A stretch of DNA of 64,000 bases. It comes from Puccinia triticina (lineage: Eukaryota; Basidiomycota; Pucciniomycetes; Pucciniales; Pucciniaceae). This document shows positions 10,749-21,246 of this stretch, one piece after another. The stretch's first letter is position 1, and the number at the start of each line of letters is the position of its first letter. The position numbers were made by a program, and so were the translations under genes. Where the stretch lies: NCBI RefSeq assembly GCF_026914185.1, contig NC_070565.1, positions 4,526,001 to 4,590,000 on the forward strand, in the 5' to 3' direction. Under the pieces are notes generated by a model. The model was not told the DNA's origin. It searched no databases and worked only from the letters and a program-made list of their open reading frames with translations.

Positions 10749-13700
10749 TTCTGGTCAGGAAAGTCCTCGCGAGAATAAAACCTTTTTACCTGATCCGCGG
10801 CAAAACGCCGTTTCAATTCCGTGCCGTCGAGTTCCGACAGGACGTAGGAACCTCCAGGAACCTGTTTCACAATGCGGTAGGGGCCGTTCCATCGGTGGGC
10901 AAACAACTGCCCCCACTGCGTCTCCAAGGACCTGTTGAAGGCAAGAACTCGATCGCCAGGCTTTAGAGATTCTCGAATCCGCGCCGCGTTCTTCTCTTCC
11001 CAGTAGCGCAAAGAGTCGCCCCGCGCGTCCATCAGCTTCTTGTAAGCAATCCCACGAGTCTCCTCGCTGCGCTCTAGTTGCCGGGAGCGCGCAACAAGGA
11101 GGTCAGACGTATCCTTCACCGCGTCCCAGTCGACGCCAAGATAAGATTCTATTTCAAGATCCAGGGGAAGCACTGCGCGCTGGCCAAAAACGATTTCATA
11201 GGGGGAGTAGCCGGTCGTCCGCTTGGTGGAGATTCGGTCGGAAAAAAGCACGAGGGGCAGGTACTTGCGACAATTCTTCCCGCTCTCGCCGGCCAGCTTT
11301 ACCAACGCGGACTTGAGGGGTCCGTGGCCGCGCTCGACCATGCCCTGTCCTTCGGGATAGTAGGGTGTAGAGACGCGGTGCTGGCCCGGGAGCTCACGCA
11401 GCATCTCGGCCAAGGCGCCGCCAAACTCGGATCCGCCGTCTGTCGAATAAGAGCGCGCTAGTCCGTAGCGCATCGTCCAGTTCTCTTGAAGAAAGGCTGC
11501 AACTGCCTCCGAAGTGAGATTATTCAGGATCTTAGCCTCGACCCACCCTGAGAAGTCATCACGAGCCACGATTAAATATTTAGCGCCGCTAGCCTTGAGA
11601 TGAACTGCGTCCATTGAAACACGCCCGAAAACCGTTGATTCTCCGGTTGGGTACCGCAGCTCTTGAGGGCGCCTGAGGTCTTTCTTCTGGCAAGCCTCGC
11701 AGCTCCGACACCAACGCACCACAGATTGCTTGAGAGCCGGCCACCAGAAGCGCTCAGAGACACGTCGATAGGTCTCCGCGGTGCCACGATGGCCCAAGTT
11801 CTCGTGAAGCTTACATAGGATCGAATCTTGCTTTGATGGGATAGTTACAACGATGCGCGGCAACGGGCTGCCACGCTTCATGAGCCGGCCCGCTTGCAAA
11901 AAGAAGTCTGCAGATCTGCGCTTCAAAGCGCGAAACTCGGCCGCATCGGAACCTTCTGGCCGAGACAAAGTCGCAAGAAAAATCTCCATACGGCGCCAAA
12001 AACCCTCCTGATACCCAGAATAGCCTGTTTCCGAGTAAACGGTGAAAAATTGAAGCGGACGAATCACTGGAGAATCCTCATCAAACTCAGAGGAAGGGGG
12101 ATCGCTGTCGTCATCGCCTTGAGGGCGCCGCGAGAGACCGTCCGGCATGGTGAAGGACTTTCCAGGGCGGTGTGTGATGTTGAAGGAAAAGAGTTGGATG
12201 AAAGCCACCCAGCGCGTCATTGGCGCGTTGGGGAGGCTTGGCGCGTTAATCATTTGAATAAGGGACTGCGCGTCGACTTGAAGCTCGAAATACTGCCCCC
12301 ATAAGATGGTCTGGAGCTTCTTGAGGATCCTAGCAACGCCGCATAACTCCAATTTGGACTGAGAATACCGTGACTCTACGTCGGAAAACAGCAGAGACTC
12401 GTAAAGGGCAGGGCGATCCAGGCCGTTTGCGTCTTCTTGAGTGAGAACTGCGCCCGCGGCATGAAAGCTAGAATCAACGGCGAGCTTGAGTTTTCCAGCG
12501 TCGGGTCCGTATTTGATTTTAACTAGAACAATGTCCTTTCCCACGATAGCCTTGAGCTCCTCAAACGCCTCCTCGCAGCCCTCCGTCCAAACAAAATCCG
12601 CGTCCTTGCGCGTCAGACGGCGAAGCGGCAGACAAATCTGGGACAGGCAAGGGATGAAAATTCTAACATACACCACCACACCCAGAAAGCCCCGCACTTC
12701 AGTCGCGTTAACTGGGGTCGGCCAGGAGAGAATCTTATTGATTTTGGTCGTAGCCATACGTCGACCCTCCTTACAAACCACATGGCCCACGATTTCCAAG
12801 GCCGGGACGCACGCCGCTAGCTTGGATGCGGAAACCGTAAGGCCCGACTCTTTGATCCGAAACAGGACGCGCTCAAGAATTTCCGCGTACTCCCAAATGA
12901 ATCGTCGGATCCCAGAGTGCCACGCCAGCGCTTCGTTGTCGTAATCAGAAACCGGGCCCTTGATACCCCCGTCGTCGATGAAGATCCCGGCATGATCCGG
13001 AATCTCGTCCTGAAGAATCCAAACCATCTGTGCTTGGTAGACCGCGACAGAGTTCGTGGCTCCCTGGGGGAGCCTGGTGAGCTGAAATCGCCCCAATGGC
13101 GTATCAAATGTAGTGAGGGGACGCGAGATTGGATGAAGAGCGCGCTCGTCGTAGCCGCCCATAATGTCGCCAAGGCCATAACAAGCGCGGCCTGAGAAGG
13201 ACTCCACGAACTCTTCTGTAGCCGGAGGCACACCAGCGTCTCGGATAGTGACTTTGTTGAGGGGTTGGAGATCGTGTACGATGCGCAATTTCCCATTGCT
13301 TTTGAGCACACAGAACACCGGGCTAGTGTAGCTAGAAGTTGACTGCTCGTACAGCCCGTTGCGCTCCCGCTCTCGAACAATCTTGATAAACTCCTCCATT
13401 TTTGCTGCGGGAATCGGAATCTTCTTTTTCTGCCAAGGCTCGTGCTCGACCACCGGAATAATGTAAGGAAGACCGTAAGATTCCTTCAAAAGTCCTCGCT
13501 GGGATTCGTTGAACGCAATAGCCGAACCGCGCTCCGCCAGCACATTCTTAATCAAGTCTAGCTCCGCCGGCCATAACCATCCGGGCGGACCGAAGTTGAC
13601 AATCTGAAGACTCTCTTCTGTGACCCGACCGCGCGGAATAAAGGCACGTGCGAGAGATCTGGGAAGACCGCGGTACGGATCGCGCGACAAGAGCGGTCTT

Positions 13701-15138
13701 TGCAGTGGAGGGTTGAGGCTCTGAGGCATTGGCTGGTTCACCGGCTTGACCTTTCGGGATACCGGCTTGTACTTTGCCGCAAATGACAAGAGAGACCCCT
13801 CCGTCCAGGAATCCACAAGCGCCAACTGAGCGCAATGACTGAGACCGTGCTCGAGCAGTTGCCAGGTGCGGTGCTCCGCGCCGTCTTCGAAGGGAGCCTT
13901 TTCTGAAAACGAGAAAACAGAAGGGCTTTTGTGGCTCACGAGTGTGGCGCGTGGTAGGGCTTTGACGGGGCTAGAAGCATCACGCCTCGGAGGTGCACAT
14001 TGGGAGGAACTTACTTCTAGTCCCAATGACCCCCACGGCATACCAAACTCCACCACTCCATCCTCGCAATCCAATCTCAAAGAAAATAGTTTATCCTCGT
14101 TCCGGAGAAGGCTTCCGATGACCGTCGCGCCACCTAAGGATGCCAGAAAACCGAAATTTGGGGTGCGGCTCACAGCAGTGGCATGTAATGCTTGCGACGA
14201 CGTAGGAGCATCAAGCCCGGAGGTGCATAATCGGGAGGAACTTACTTTGACCTCTCCCAACCTCCGCGGAAGCCCAAAATCTTCCCCAAACGCACAGTTA
14301 CTCGCAATCAAAGAAGATAGTTTCACCTCATTACGGAGGGTCTTTAGTTTATCCTCGTCGCGGAGGCTCGGAAGTTTAGCCTCATTGCGGAGGGTCTCAA
14401 AAGACGGAACTAGATTAACCTCGTTGCGGAGGACCTCAATGGGTAGGACGAGTTTATTCTCTTCGCGGAGACGTGATTTAGTAGGTAGTTTAATCTCATT
14501 GCGGAGAAGAAGGTGAACCGCAGCGGAATTGTGAGGCGAAGAGCCTGCGCCAGAATCCTGGGGCGGTTCGACACCATTTATATGAAATTCCTGAAACGAA
14601 GCCGCCAGCGCGTCTTGATGCGCAACTTGAGAAGAGAGCCGTGTTTGATGGGATGACGGGCCGTCTGAAACTGAAGGGCAGAACGGGGGTTTTTCGAGGC
14701 TCACGACAGTGGCGCGCGGTAGAGTTTTTGACAACGAGATGGCATCAAGCCCGGAGGTGCATAATCGGGAGGAACTTACTTTGACTCCTCCCGGCCTCCA
14801 TGTAACACCATTATCCTCCTCGCATGCTGATAACCGCGAACCATCGCCCAAGGAACTGCCCAGAGAATAGAGACTTGAGGAAATAGCCGAAGGAGGGCTT
14901 GAGGAATCAGAGAATCTTGATGAGGGGCCGGAAAAACTTGATGAAACTGATTTGGAGATAGGAGAACTGTTTTTAGACTTTTGCAGGATTTTGAATTGTT
15001 TTTTGGCTTTATTGTTCTGACGAGTAACAGAAGGAAAAGAAGAATAGCGCCCATGAGACTCTGGATTAAAAGTTGACTCCGCGGCGAGACTGCGAGACTC
15101 TAAATTAAGTCTGCCGCTTCCTGAGCCAACCTGCTCTA
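10745..15138 (-). CDS. pol: Pol polyprotein of the Ty3 element (linker, RT, RNase H, integrase)
   Basis: Reverse transcriptase, RNase H and integrase for copying and inserting the element. The frame is open from the gag stop (15136) to TAA at 10745 and is entered from gag by -1 frameshift rather than by its own start. From 14851 (a TTG) it has 1368 codons. The N-terminal 330-450 residues are an unusual repetitive linker with LRNEVKL-type repeats and three copies of an SSSRLCTSGLDA block. RT then follows, with LPQGATNS and the catalytic FIDD near residue 624 (counted from 14851). RNase H follows and ends in RPGKSFTMPDGLSR. Integrase has an HHCC finger (HENLGHRG...CRSCEAC) and D,D,E residues (SMDAVH, STDGGSEFGG, GMVERGHGPLKS). 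The C-terminus has a WNGPYRIV (GPY/F) module and no chromodomain. Confidence 0.92.
13935..14779 (-). repeat. Three intron-like modules inside the pol linker (copies B, C, D)
   Basis: Modules at 14700-14779 (80 bp), 14169-14245 (77 bp) and 13935-14014 (80 bp). On the minus strand each starts GTAAGTTCCTCCC, has TGCACCTCCG near position 20, and ends CACTGTCGTGAG, CACTGCTGTGAG or CACACTCGTGAG. They read through in frame as the repeated SSSRLCTSGLDA segments. The three lengths total 237, a multiple of three. Between copies B and C lies a second repeat that encodes LRNE-(V/A/I)-(K/N)-L units. Confidence 0.65.
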
Positions 15139-15145
15139 CAAAAAA
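15136..15145 (-). promoter_or_regulatory. Programmed -1 ribosomal frameshift site, T TTT TTG then TAG
   Basis: The last gag codons read CAT TTT TTG TAG. The heptamer T TTT TTG (15145-15139) fits the X XXY YYZ rule and sits directly before the gag stop. The pol frame is exactly -1 and stays open from this point (TTT TTT GTA GAG). This is the arrangement known from retroviral gag-pol junctions; use of the site here is inferred. Confidence 0.75.
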
Positions 15146-17262
15146 TGCCGGCCTTCCACTGGATCGTCGCGAGCTTTCCCTTTACGCGTCAGTATCGCCT
15201 TGCGACCGCCGCCCGGAAAATCGCGCTCCCAACGCCCAGAATCCACAGAGCAAAGTGTCAACTCGATTCTTCGACCATTGGCGTCCGGTAGGAGGATCTT
15301 CTCGCCCGTCTGACCAGAGAAGTCGAGTGTAACGTCAAAATCCATGAGAAAGGGCCTTCCCAAGATGATGGGCCCGTCCACGCGCGTGATCCAAAAGTGG
15401 CAAGTGCCCACTATCGACTTCCCAATCCTAATGGGAACGTCTTCGGCGACACCGACCAACTCGCACGCCTGATTGCCAATCCCGTACACCGCAGAGTTGA
15501 AGTTGACGCGGGGGCTTAGGTTAAGCTTTGATGCCTTCGCATCCGAGATCAAATTCAGCTGGGATCCTGAATCTACTAAGGGGGCCGCATTGCCCTCTTC
15601 TTCTCCGAGCAGGCAGGGTAAATACCCCAGCGGACAGGAGTACAGCCGGTTCTCTTCCTCTTGAGGCAGGGACTCTTCCAGAAGCGTTCCGGAGTGGACC
15701 TTCAGATCCTCCGAGTTGACTTCCACGCGGCGCTTCGAAACCCAACGCTTCATCCCATCCGCAATAGCCGGCGCGACGGCGCATAGCTCTGCAACCGTGA
15801 CCGTCAACGGAAGATCGGAAATCCTCTGGAGCATACCTTCCACAGCCTTGGGATGATCCTTGGCGATCCCTCTCTCGAATCTCACTCTTGAGGGGCCCCC
15901 GTCCGATTTAGTGGCGGCCGGCGAAGGAGCAGGTTCAGCCTGCACTGGCTGCGGAGGCTGGCTCGCCGGGGAACGTTCGAAGAGCTCGGGCTCTTCGTCC
16001 ATATCCTCAGCTTCTGATCCAGAATTAGGGAGGGGCACCTTCTTCGGGGTCTTCCTAGCGGCAGAAGCTGGAACTGTCGGGGCCTTGTAAGGTTTAGGCA
16101 CCTCGTGCTTCTTGCGTGCCGGGTCGGATTGATAAGCACCCGAAAAAGATTGAGATGACACGGCAGGGGGATACCAGGGATCCAAGGAGCCACACGTGGC
16201 TCGGTACTCTGTAGTCGCAGAACTAGACTGGGGTTGAAAGGATGCCACCACATGGCGAATCGGGCGTGAAGCATCGAACGGAATTAAAGCACCGTTTGGG
16301 AGGAAGAAGTTGGTACCTTTTTGCTCCACCAGCTTCTCCTCCTTATCCTTCTTGAGCTCGAAACAACGCGCCGTCCCGTGACCTTCGCGGTGACAATAGT
16401 AGCAGACGAGAGGTCCACGCGATCCTGATGGCGCAGCAGCGGCGGGAGAAGAAACTGCCAGCTCCTTCTTCAGCCGCTGCTCGAAAGACTGAAGCATGCG
16501 GGATAGATCGTCCACTGTGGCCGGCGCCTGCGACTGAACAGGGGCATCCTTAGGGCGCCGGTCGGCCTCCATCTTTTTCATGATCTCGTTGGACTCTTTA
16601 AATTCGGATTTCGACGGGAGAGGCGCTTGTGGCTTGATTTGCTCCGAGGTAAACGCTACCTCCTCCTCCATCTCAGAAGTAGCGGCCGCACGAAGTTCCT
16701 TAAGGGCCGGGAGGAGGTATCGTCCGTCTAGAGTCTTCAGCATCTTCTTCTCTTTGATGAGATACGACTTGATGCGTTGCTGAAATCCAAGTGAGAACGC
16801 AAAAAAGAAATAGTCCACTGACAGATCTTCAGATGAAAGGTGCTTGTAGCGGATCAGATACGATAAAATGACATCGAATGTCGACTTGAAGAGCCGATAA
16901 CCTTCCAGCGTTGAGATCCCGCCCTTAGCAATCCACGAATCCTTGAGGGCTTGCAAATCAGCGACTGTGTATCGGACTACATCAACCTGTCCCCAACGCT
17001 CAATCATCTGCTCTTTCAGCGCAGGCCACGACTTGCTTGTGTACCCGCCCATATCCCACACGGCGTCCTTGAGATCTTCGCTGCCAAGAAACGAGGTCAC
17101 TTGGAGAACCATGTCCTCCTGAGAGGCGCCATCCAAGTCGGCGGCTAATTCATATTCACGAAGGAAAGCCTCAATCCTTGTGCCGGTAAACTTCAGCGAT
17201 CGATCTTGAGGCTTAATCTTCACTCTTCGGTTAACAGGCTGTCCGGCTATTGGGTCGGCCAT
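15136..17262 (-). CDS. gag: Gag-protease polyprotein of the Ty3 element
   Basis: 708 residues. Gag builds the virus-like particle that encloses element RNA; the C-terminal aspartic protease processes it. Visible: an N-terminal helical capsid-like region (roughly residues 10-230, with LKFTGTRIEAFLREYELAADL and KSWPALKEQMIERW), a charged linker, a CCHC zinc knuckle (CYYCHREGHGTARC near residue 290), a proline/serine-rich linker, then retropepsin with LVDSGSQLNLIS near residue 565 and IILGRPFL near residue 645. The M at 17262 is the first in-frame ATG after the leader. The stop TAG follows directly on a slippery T-run. Size and order fit fungal Ty3 elements with the protease in the gag frame. 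Confidence 0.92.
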   Translation of the reverse strand: MADPIAGQPVNRRVKIKPQDRSLKFTGTRIEAFLREYELAADLDGASQEDMVLQVTSFLGSEDLKDAVWDMGGYTSKSWPALKEQMIERWGQVDVVRYTVADLQALKDSWIAKGGISTLEGYRLFKSTFDVILSYLIRYKHLSSEDLSVDYFFFAFSLGFQQRIKSYLIKEKKMLKTLDGRYLLPALKELRAAATSEMEEEVAFTSEQIKPQAPLPSKSEFKESNEIMKKMEADRRPKDAPVQSQAPATVDDLSRMLQSFEQRLKKELAVSSPAAAAPSGSRGPLVCYYCHREGHGTARCFELKKDKEEKLVEQKGTNFFLPNGALIPFDASRPIRHVVASFQPQSSSATTEYRATCGSLDPWYPPAVSSQSFSGAYQSDPARKKHEVPKPYKAPTVPASAARKTPKKVPLPNSGSEAEDMDEEPELFERSPASQPPQPVQAEPAPSPAATKSDGGPSRVRFERGIAKDHPKAVEGMLQRISDLPLTVTVAELCAVAPAIADGMKRWVSKRRVEVNSEDLKVHSGTLLEESLPQEEENRLYSCPLGYLPCLLGEEEGNAAPLVDSGSQLNLISDAKASKLNLSPRVNFNSAVYGIGNQACELVGVAEDVPIRIGKSIVGTCHFWITRVDGPIILGRPFLMDFDVTLDFSGQTGEKILLPDANGRRIELTLCSVDSGRWERDFPGGGRKAILTRKGKARDDPVEGRHFL

Positions 17263-17324
17263 CTCGCTGCGCAGCGGGAAAGAGAAGGAGAATCTGAAAG
17301 AAAAGACGATCGGGTCCGAAGTGG

Positions 17325-17400
17325 CTCACAGCACGTGGCAAATGTAATGCTTCGACGATGCGTAGTAGAACCCTGGAGGTGCACAATTGGGAGGACTTAC
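17325..17400 (-). repeat. Intron-like module, copy A, in the 5' leader
   Basis: 76 bp. On the minus strand it starts GTAAGTCCTCCC, contains GTGCACCTCCAG, and ends CCACGTGCTGTGAG. It lies between the primer-binding region and the gag start, where an element leader intron donor could sit. Confidence 0.6.
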
Positions 17401-17483
17401 TTTTGCTCCCTTGCGCCTCCGCCGCTGAACACTAAAAAAAAGAAACAGAAAAGAAAACCAGAGCAAAAAAAAGATAAGAATAG

Positions 17484-17590
17484 TTGCTCAGTGGAAGAGC
17501 AGAAATGTTGACCGCCAAGCGTCTCGAAATCCCGTAGAGACGAGACTGTAAATCTTGAGGTCGCTGGTTCGATCCCGGCTCGGGGGACCA
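17484..17590 (+). ncRNA. tRNA-Tyr-like sequence overlapping the primer-binding site
   Basis: Directly inside the 5' LTR (two bases away) the minus strand starts TGGTCCCCCGAGCCGGGATC, which pairs with a tRNA 3' end including CCA. The plus strand matches far more than a primer site: an anticodon arm with loop CTGTAAA (anticodon GTA), the T-arm GGTCGCTGGTTCGATCCCGG, the acceptor 3' strand TCGGGGG, the discriminator A and CCA. A D-arm-like GCTCAGTGGAAGAGC lies further 5', separated by about 36 extra bases. A matching 5' acceptor strand is absent, so this is a captured tRNA-like sequence rather than a working gene. CCA is not normally encoded in nuclear tRNA genes, which supports copying from mature tRNA. 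Confidence 0.65.
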
Positions 17591-17592
17591 AA

Positions 17593-18381
17593 TGTGGAAC
17601 TCCGACCGGTGCTGGGCCGTCGGCAGTTACTAGAAGGGAATGTTGCGCTGGTGCGCTGCCTTCACGGTGATCCGGGTGATGTGTGAGTCTGGGGAATCGA
17701 CGATAGCGGAAATGGAAGGGGATTTTGTTTTGAGACAACGGGAGGTAGATTCCCGTTGGCGATAGTTTATTTGTTGGGAATCTGGGAAAAGAGCCGGCGA
17801 ACTGGACCGGGAACCGTGATCTTAGAGGAAAAGAATCTCGAAGAGGATCGGCGCGGGGCTGAGAGGGGAAACTCAGAAGCTCCGCGAGTATATTGGTGAC
17901 CAAAGGATCAATAAACTTTAGATTCGAGTTGATGAGATGATCTGACAAGGAAAATTTTGGTTCAGACGAAGTCCCATGCCGCCCCATCTTCTGAGTTCGA
18001 GCTGAACTCAGACTCCGGGAACTGTGACATGCTGCGGACAAGTCATCATACACCCGCGCGCACAAGCGCGCAACAACAGCAACAACCACGGAAGAGTAAG
18101 AAGCAAGAAACAACAGCAACAGGAGAAAAACCAACCCTCCGCATAACAAAAACCTTTCCAACGCGCGCTTTTTAGAAATGGAAGAACATAAGACAGGAAA
18201 AGAAAATGAAAAGCAACCAAGCAAACACAAAAGAAAACCAAGGCCTAATCCTGAAACGTCTTGCGGATTCCACCGCGCGCGACGCGCGCTAATTGACCTT
18301 GACGCCCATGAGCTGATGTCTTGATGGCTGAAAAGTTGAGGGATCCACTGCGCCTTGGGCGCCACGAAAAAAGTCACCACA
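17593..18381 (-). repeat. 5' LTR of the Ty3 element
   Basis: 789 bp, expected to hold the promoter for the minus-strand genomic RNA. The right flank CCGTGTGATG follows directly and begins with the 4-bp duplication. Confidence 0.92.
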
Positions 18382-18385
18382 CCGT

Positions 18386-19323
18386 GTGATGCAATCCTTT
18401 TGCAAAAAAAGCTTGATTTATGGTAGAATCAAAAAAAAGGATCCTATCTCTCAGCTGAGGATTCAAAAAAAGAAAGAAAACTCAAGTTTAAACCACTAAA
18501 CACCTCAAAAACACAGAGGGGGGGATTGATTTTCAGATCTGCAAGTAGGGGTCTGGCTGGGAACCCAACTTTGTGTTGTTATTGCTGAATTAGGAACTAC
18601 TTGCCTGCAGAATTGGTGAATGAGCTCTTCAGAAGACAAGTTCTTTACTCCAATCAAAAAGGAATCACAAATTGGAAGACATTTTTTCAGAAAGAGTAGA
18701 CACAGTGTGGTGAGCCTAATCAAAACCTCATCAAGTACGCAGACGGCTATCATGGAGGAATCTGCACTAGACAAGTGAATATCACATTCCAGTCTATCAG
18801 TTATACCTCCAAACACCCACAGAAATTGGATCAGACTCTATCATCATCTCTACTAGTACAAGGCGCCTCAAACTTTTCAGTATTCAATTTCATGGATGGC
18901 CCTGCACAATGGATAATAAAAAATGTGCAAAATCAGGTTCAAAGTGGGAGGAAGTGAAGGGATTTCAAGTGAAGACCACCGCACAAAGAAATCACAAGAG
19001 ATGAGCCTTTGGGCTTGAGAGGGGACAGTGAGGGGATGATGGCTCACCGGATTGGCTTGGATTGGAGGCGCGGATAATATGAGGAAGAACCAATGAAGAC
19101 TTGATTGCTTGGACTAGGCTAGGTATATATAGACTAAGTACAAGCATCAAGTTGTGGTAGAGTGACATATTGAATATGCAAGGAAGTGAGTGAAAGCGGA
19201 TGGAAGAAGGAACAAAGAGAATCAGTGACATACAAGATATCACACACAGAGCGAGCGCACACAAGTTCATCAGTAGATAGCAGAGCACACAGACAGTTCT
19301 AGACAAGGATCAAGGTCACTGGG
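18386..19323. other. Old retroelement non-coding flank
   Basis: This is the other half of the sequence split by the Ty3 insertion; it joins to 9745 leftwards. It has A-rich runs near 18400-18510 and a TATATA stretch near 19130 that could be an old LTR promoter on the minus strand. The 103-codon minus frame at 18505-18816 has no recognisable domain. Confidence 0.4.
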
Positions 19324-21236
19324 CTAGAAAAAGATACAGAAATAACCAAGTCTAAAAGATAGCAAAGAGATACAAGCATCTGTGAGAGGTTTGGATAAGA
19401 AAAGGGGAAAAAGGAGGACCTCTGCTGCCTTCTTGCGGTTACCTCCCGCTGTTGGAGCTGTCACGGGCTGCCTGGCCACTTCTGGCTTAGCTTTCAGCAC
19501 GGGAACGGGATCCAGGCCCGTCTTTTCCAAGGGTTCCCCCAGAAAGACTTCCCCCGTCTGAGCACACTCCATGTTACTGGCCATTGCCGGCAGTTTCCAC
19601 ACCATGCCTTTGGCCCATCTTGGCCTTGCCTTCCGCCTCTTTTCCCTTAGCGGAAGGCTGCCTGACCCCACATCCTGCGGAACCTGACCTTCCACTGGCG
19701 ATCTATCCAGCCAGAAGAATGAGCGCCCCCAAGAGAGACCCTTTCCTGCAGCCCGATCCGCTTCAAATTCCTCACACTGATTCCGCATATGGCCCATCTC
19801 TTTACATGAATTGTGTACCAGTGGTCTGTGCCTCCACTGCGGCATACTTGCCGCTGGCACATTGTTTGGTTGCGGAGCGGAAGTGGAAGCAGCCGGTCCT
19901 GCTGCTGCAGGCTGCTCCTTTGGCTGTTTACGTGCCGCCTTCTGCATGAACAAGTTCAGCTCCTTCAACATATCCACCGGATGACTCACTTCTTTGACCG
20001 TAACTCGCGCCTGCAGAGCTGGTGCTGCCTTGACAGCTGCTTCTCCCTGGCTGTTGTTCATGAGTTCCAGCACCTTGAGCTCCGCCTTGATGGCCGATTG
20101 CAGCTCCTTCATCCTGTGTAGCAACTTTGCTCCACCCAGTTGCGGCTTGACCATTATTCCCCACTTGTGAAGTCTGCGGAGAACATTCTCTGTAAACATT
20201 CTCCGTAAACATCCTTTGAGAAAAGTCCGTTTGGCTGTCCCCATATCAGCAGTCATGATCTTTTTCTGCTCCAAATAGCCAAGAACCTGGTCAAAGCTGG
20301 TGATATAAGACACGTACTCCGCTCTGGTTTGAACACCAACTTTTTCCGCATGTTTTGAGGCCACCTTTCCAAGTTGCTCTTGTGGTACCAACAACGGTGA
20401 AAAAAATACAATACCTGCACTGTATTTGTATCTGTTTTGCACCCAATACTCTTTATTTGTATTGTATTCAAAAACCAATACTATACAAATGTATTCAAAC
20501 TTTGGTATCTTGTTGCAAATACAGCCCAATACAGTTAGATACTGTATTTTTATGTTTTTTGATAGCCTTTCTGTATACAGTCCACAGTGGCAAAAAACAA
20601 GAAAATAAATTTTCAATACTTTATTGATACAATACTATGGTATTGTATCTTCAGGCAGATACAATACATTTGTATTTACAATTTTGTATTTTTGAACAGA
20701 TAAAATACACAAGTATCTGAAGATACTGTATTGTATAGTATCTGTTTCACCATTGGTACCAAGGTCTGTGGTCTTCCCATCACTCAAGTATCTCCTCCTT
20801 CAGCTTGTTCCAGTCCTTCTTTTCATACCCCTTCATGTCCTCCACTTCCCACAAGTCCTTGCCTTCTGGAAAGAAGTTGACTACCTGATACGCCTTGTCC
20901 GCATCTGTCAGGTTTTCCTGTAACACCACCCTCTTGAACTGGTCAATAAAGTGCTCCACCTATTCTGCCAAAAACTTAAGTTACATATAATCCCGCGGCC
21001 GTATCTTTTCCCCAGCCGGCAAAGGAACCACCTAGCCCTTTGTCCATGGTCTTATCTTCAAGTGTTCCTTGCTCCATGCCTTACATTAACCGCTTGATGT
21101 TCCCATTACCGTGTCAATTCTTCCAGTTGCCACCACTGGTCTGATGTTAAAGATATTCTTTTGATACATTTGTTGTCTCTTTCCCACAATTGAAGCAGTC
21201 CTTGGTGCTGCTGGAGAGAATTGATTCTGCACCAAC
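19324..21236 (-). pseudogene. Degenerate Ty3-type gag gene split by a TIR element
   Basis: N-terminal part at about 20780-21236: NQFSPAAPRTAS, then after several stops EHFIDQFKRVVLQEN, EVEDMKGYEKKDWNKLKEEIL. C-terminal part at 19324-20380: KVASKHAEKVGVQTRAEYV, a long alanine/glutamine-rich linker, and a broken zinc knuckle (CKEMGHMRNQC with the first cysteine replaced). The frame holds at least four in-frame stops before the second part and is interrupted by the 364-bp element at 20392-20755. It is an old, dead copy. Confidence 0.75.
20392..20755. mobile_element. 364-bp AT-rich TIR element (MITE) inserted in gag
   Basis: Ends CAACGGTGAAA and TTTCACCATTG are inverted repeats with one mismatch. 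Flanks carry an exact 7-bp duplication GTACCAA (20385-20391 and 20756-20762). The interior is built from GTATC/GATAC and TACAGTATC palindromes, with no ORF. The host gag sequence resumes on both sides. Confidence 0.85.
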
Positions 21237-21246
21237 AAAAACACTA

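Larger units (their letters stand above)
9746..18381 (-). mobile_element. Complete young Ty3-type LTR retrotransposon
   Basis: The element is 8636 bp. Both LTRs are 789 bp (9746-10534 and 17593-18381), start TGTGG, end CCACA, and differ at only two positions that I can see. The flanks carry a 4-bp direct repeat CCGT (9742-9745 and 18382-18385). Transcription is on the minus strand, so the right LTR is the 5' one. Order: 5' LTR, tRNA-like primer-binding region, gag-protease ORF, -1 frameshift site, pol ORF (reverse transcriptase, RNase H, integrase), purine tract, 3' LTR. Both ORFs are open throughout, so it may still be active. The near-identical LTRs show a recent insertion. Confidence 0.93.
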
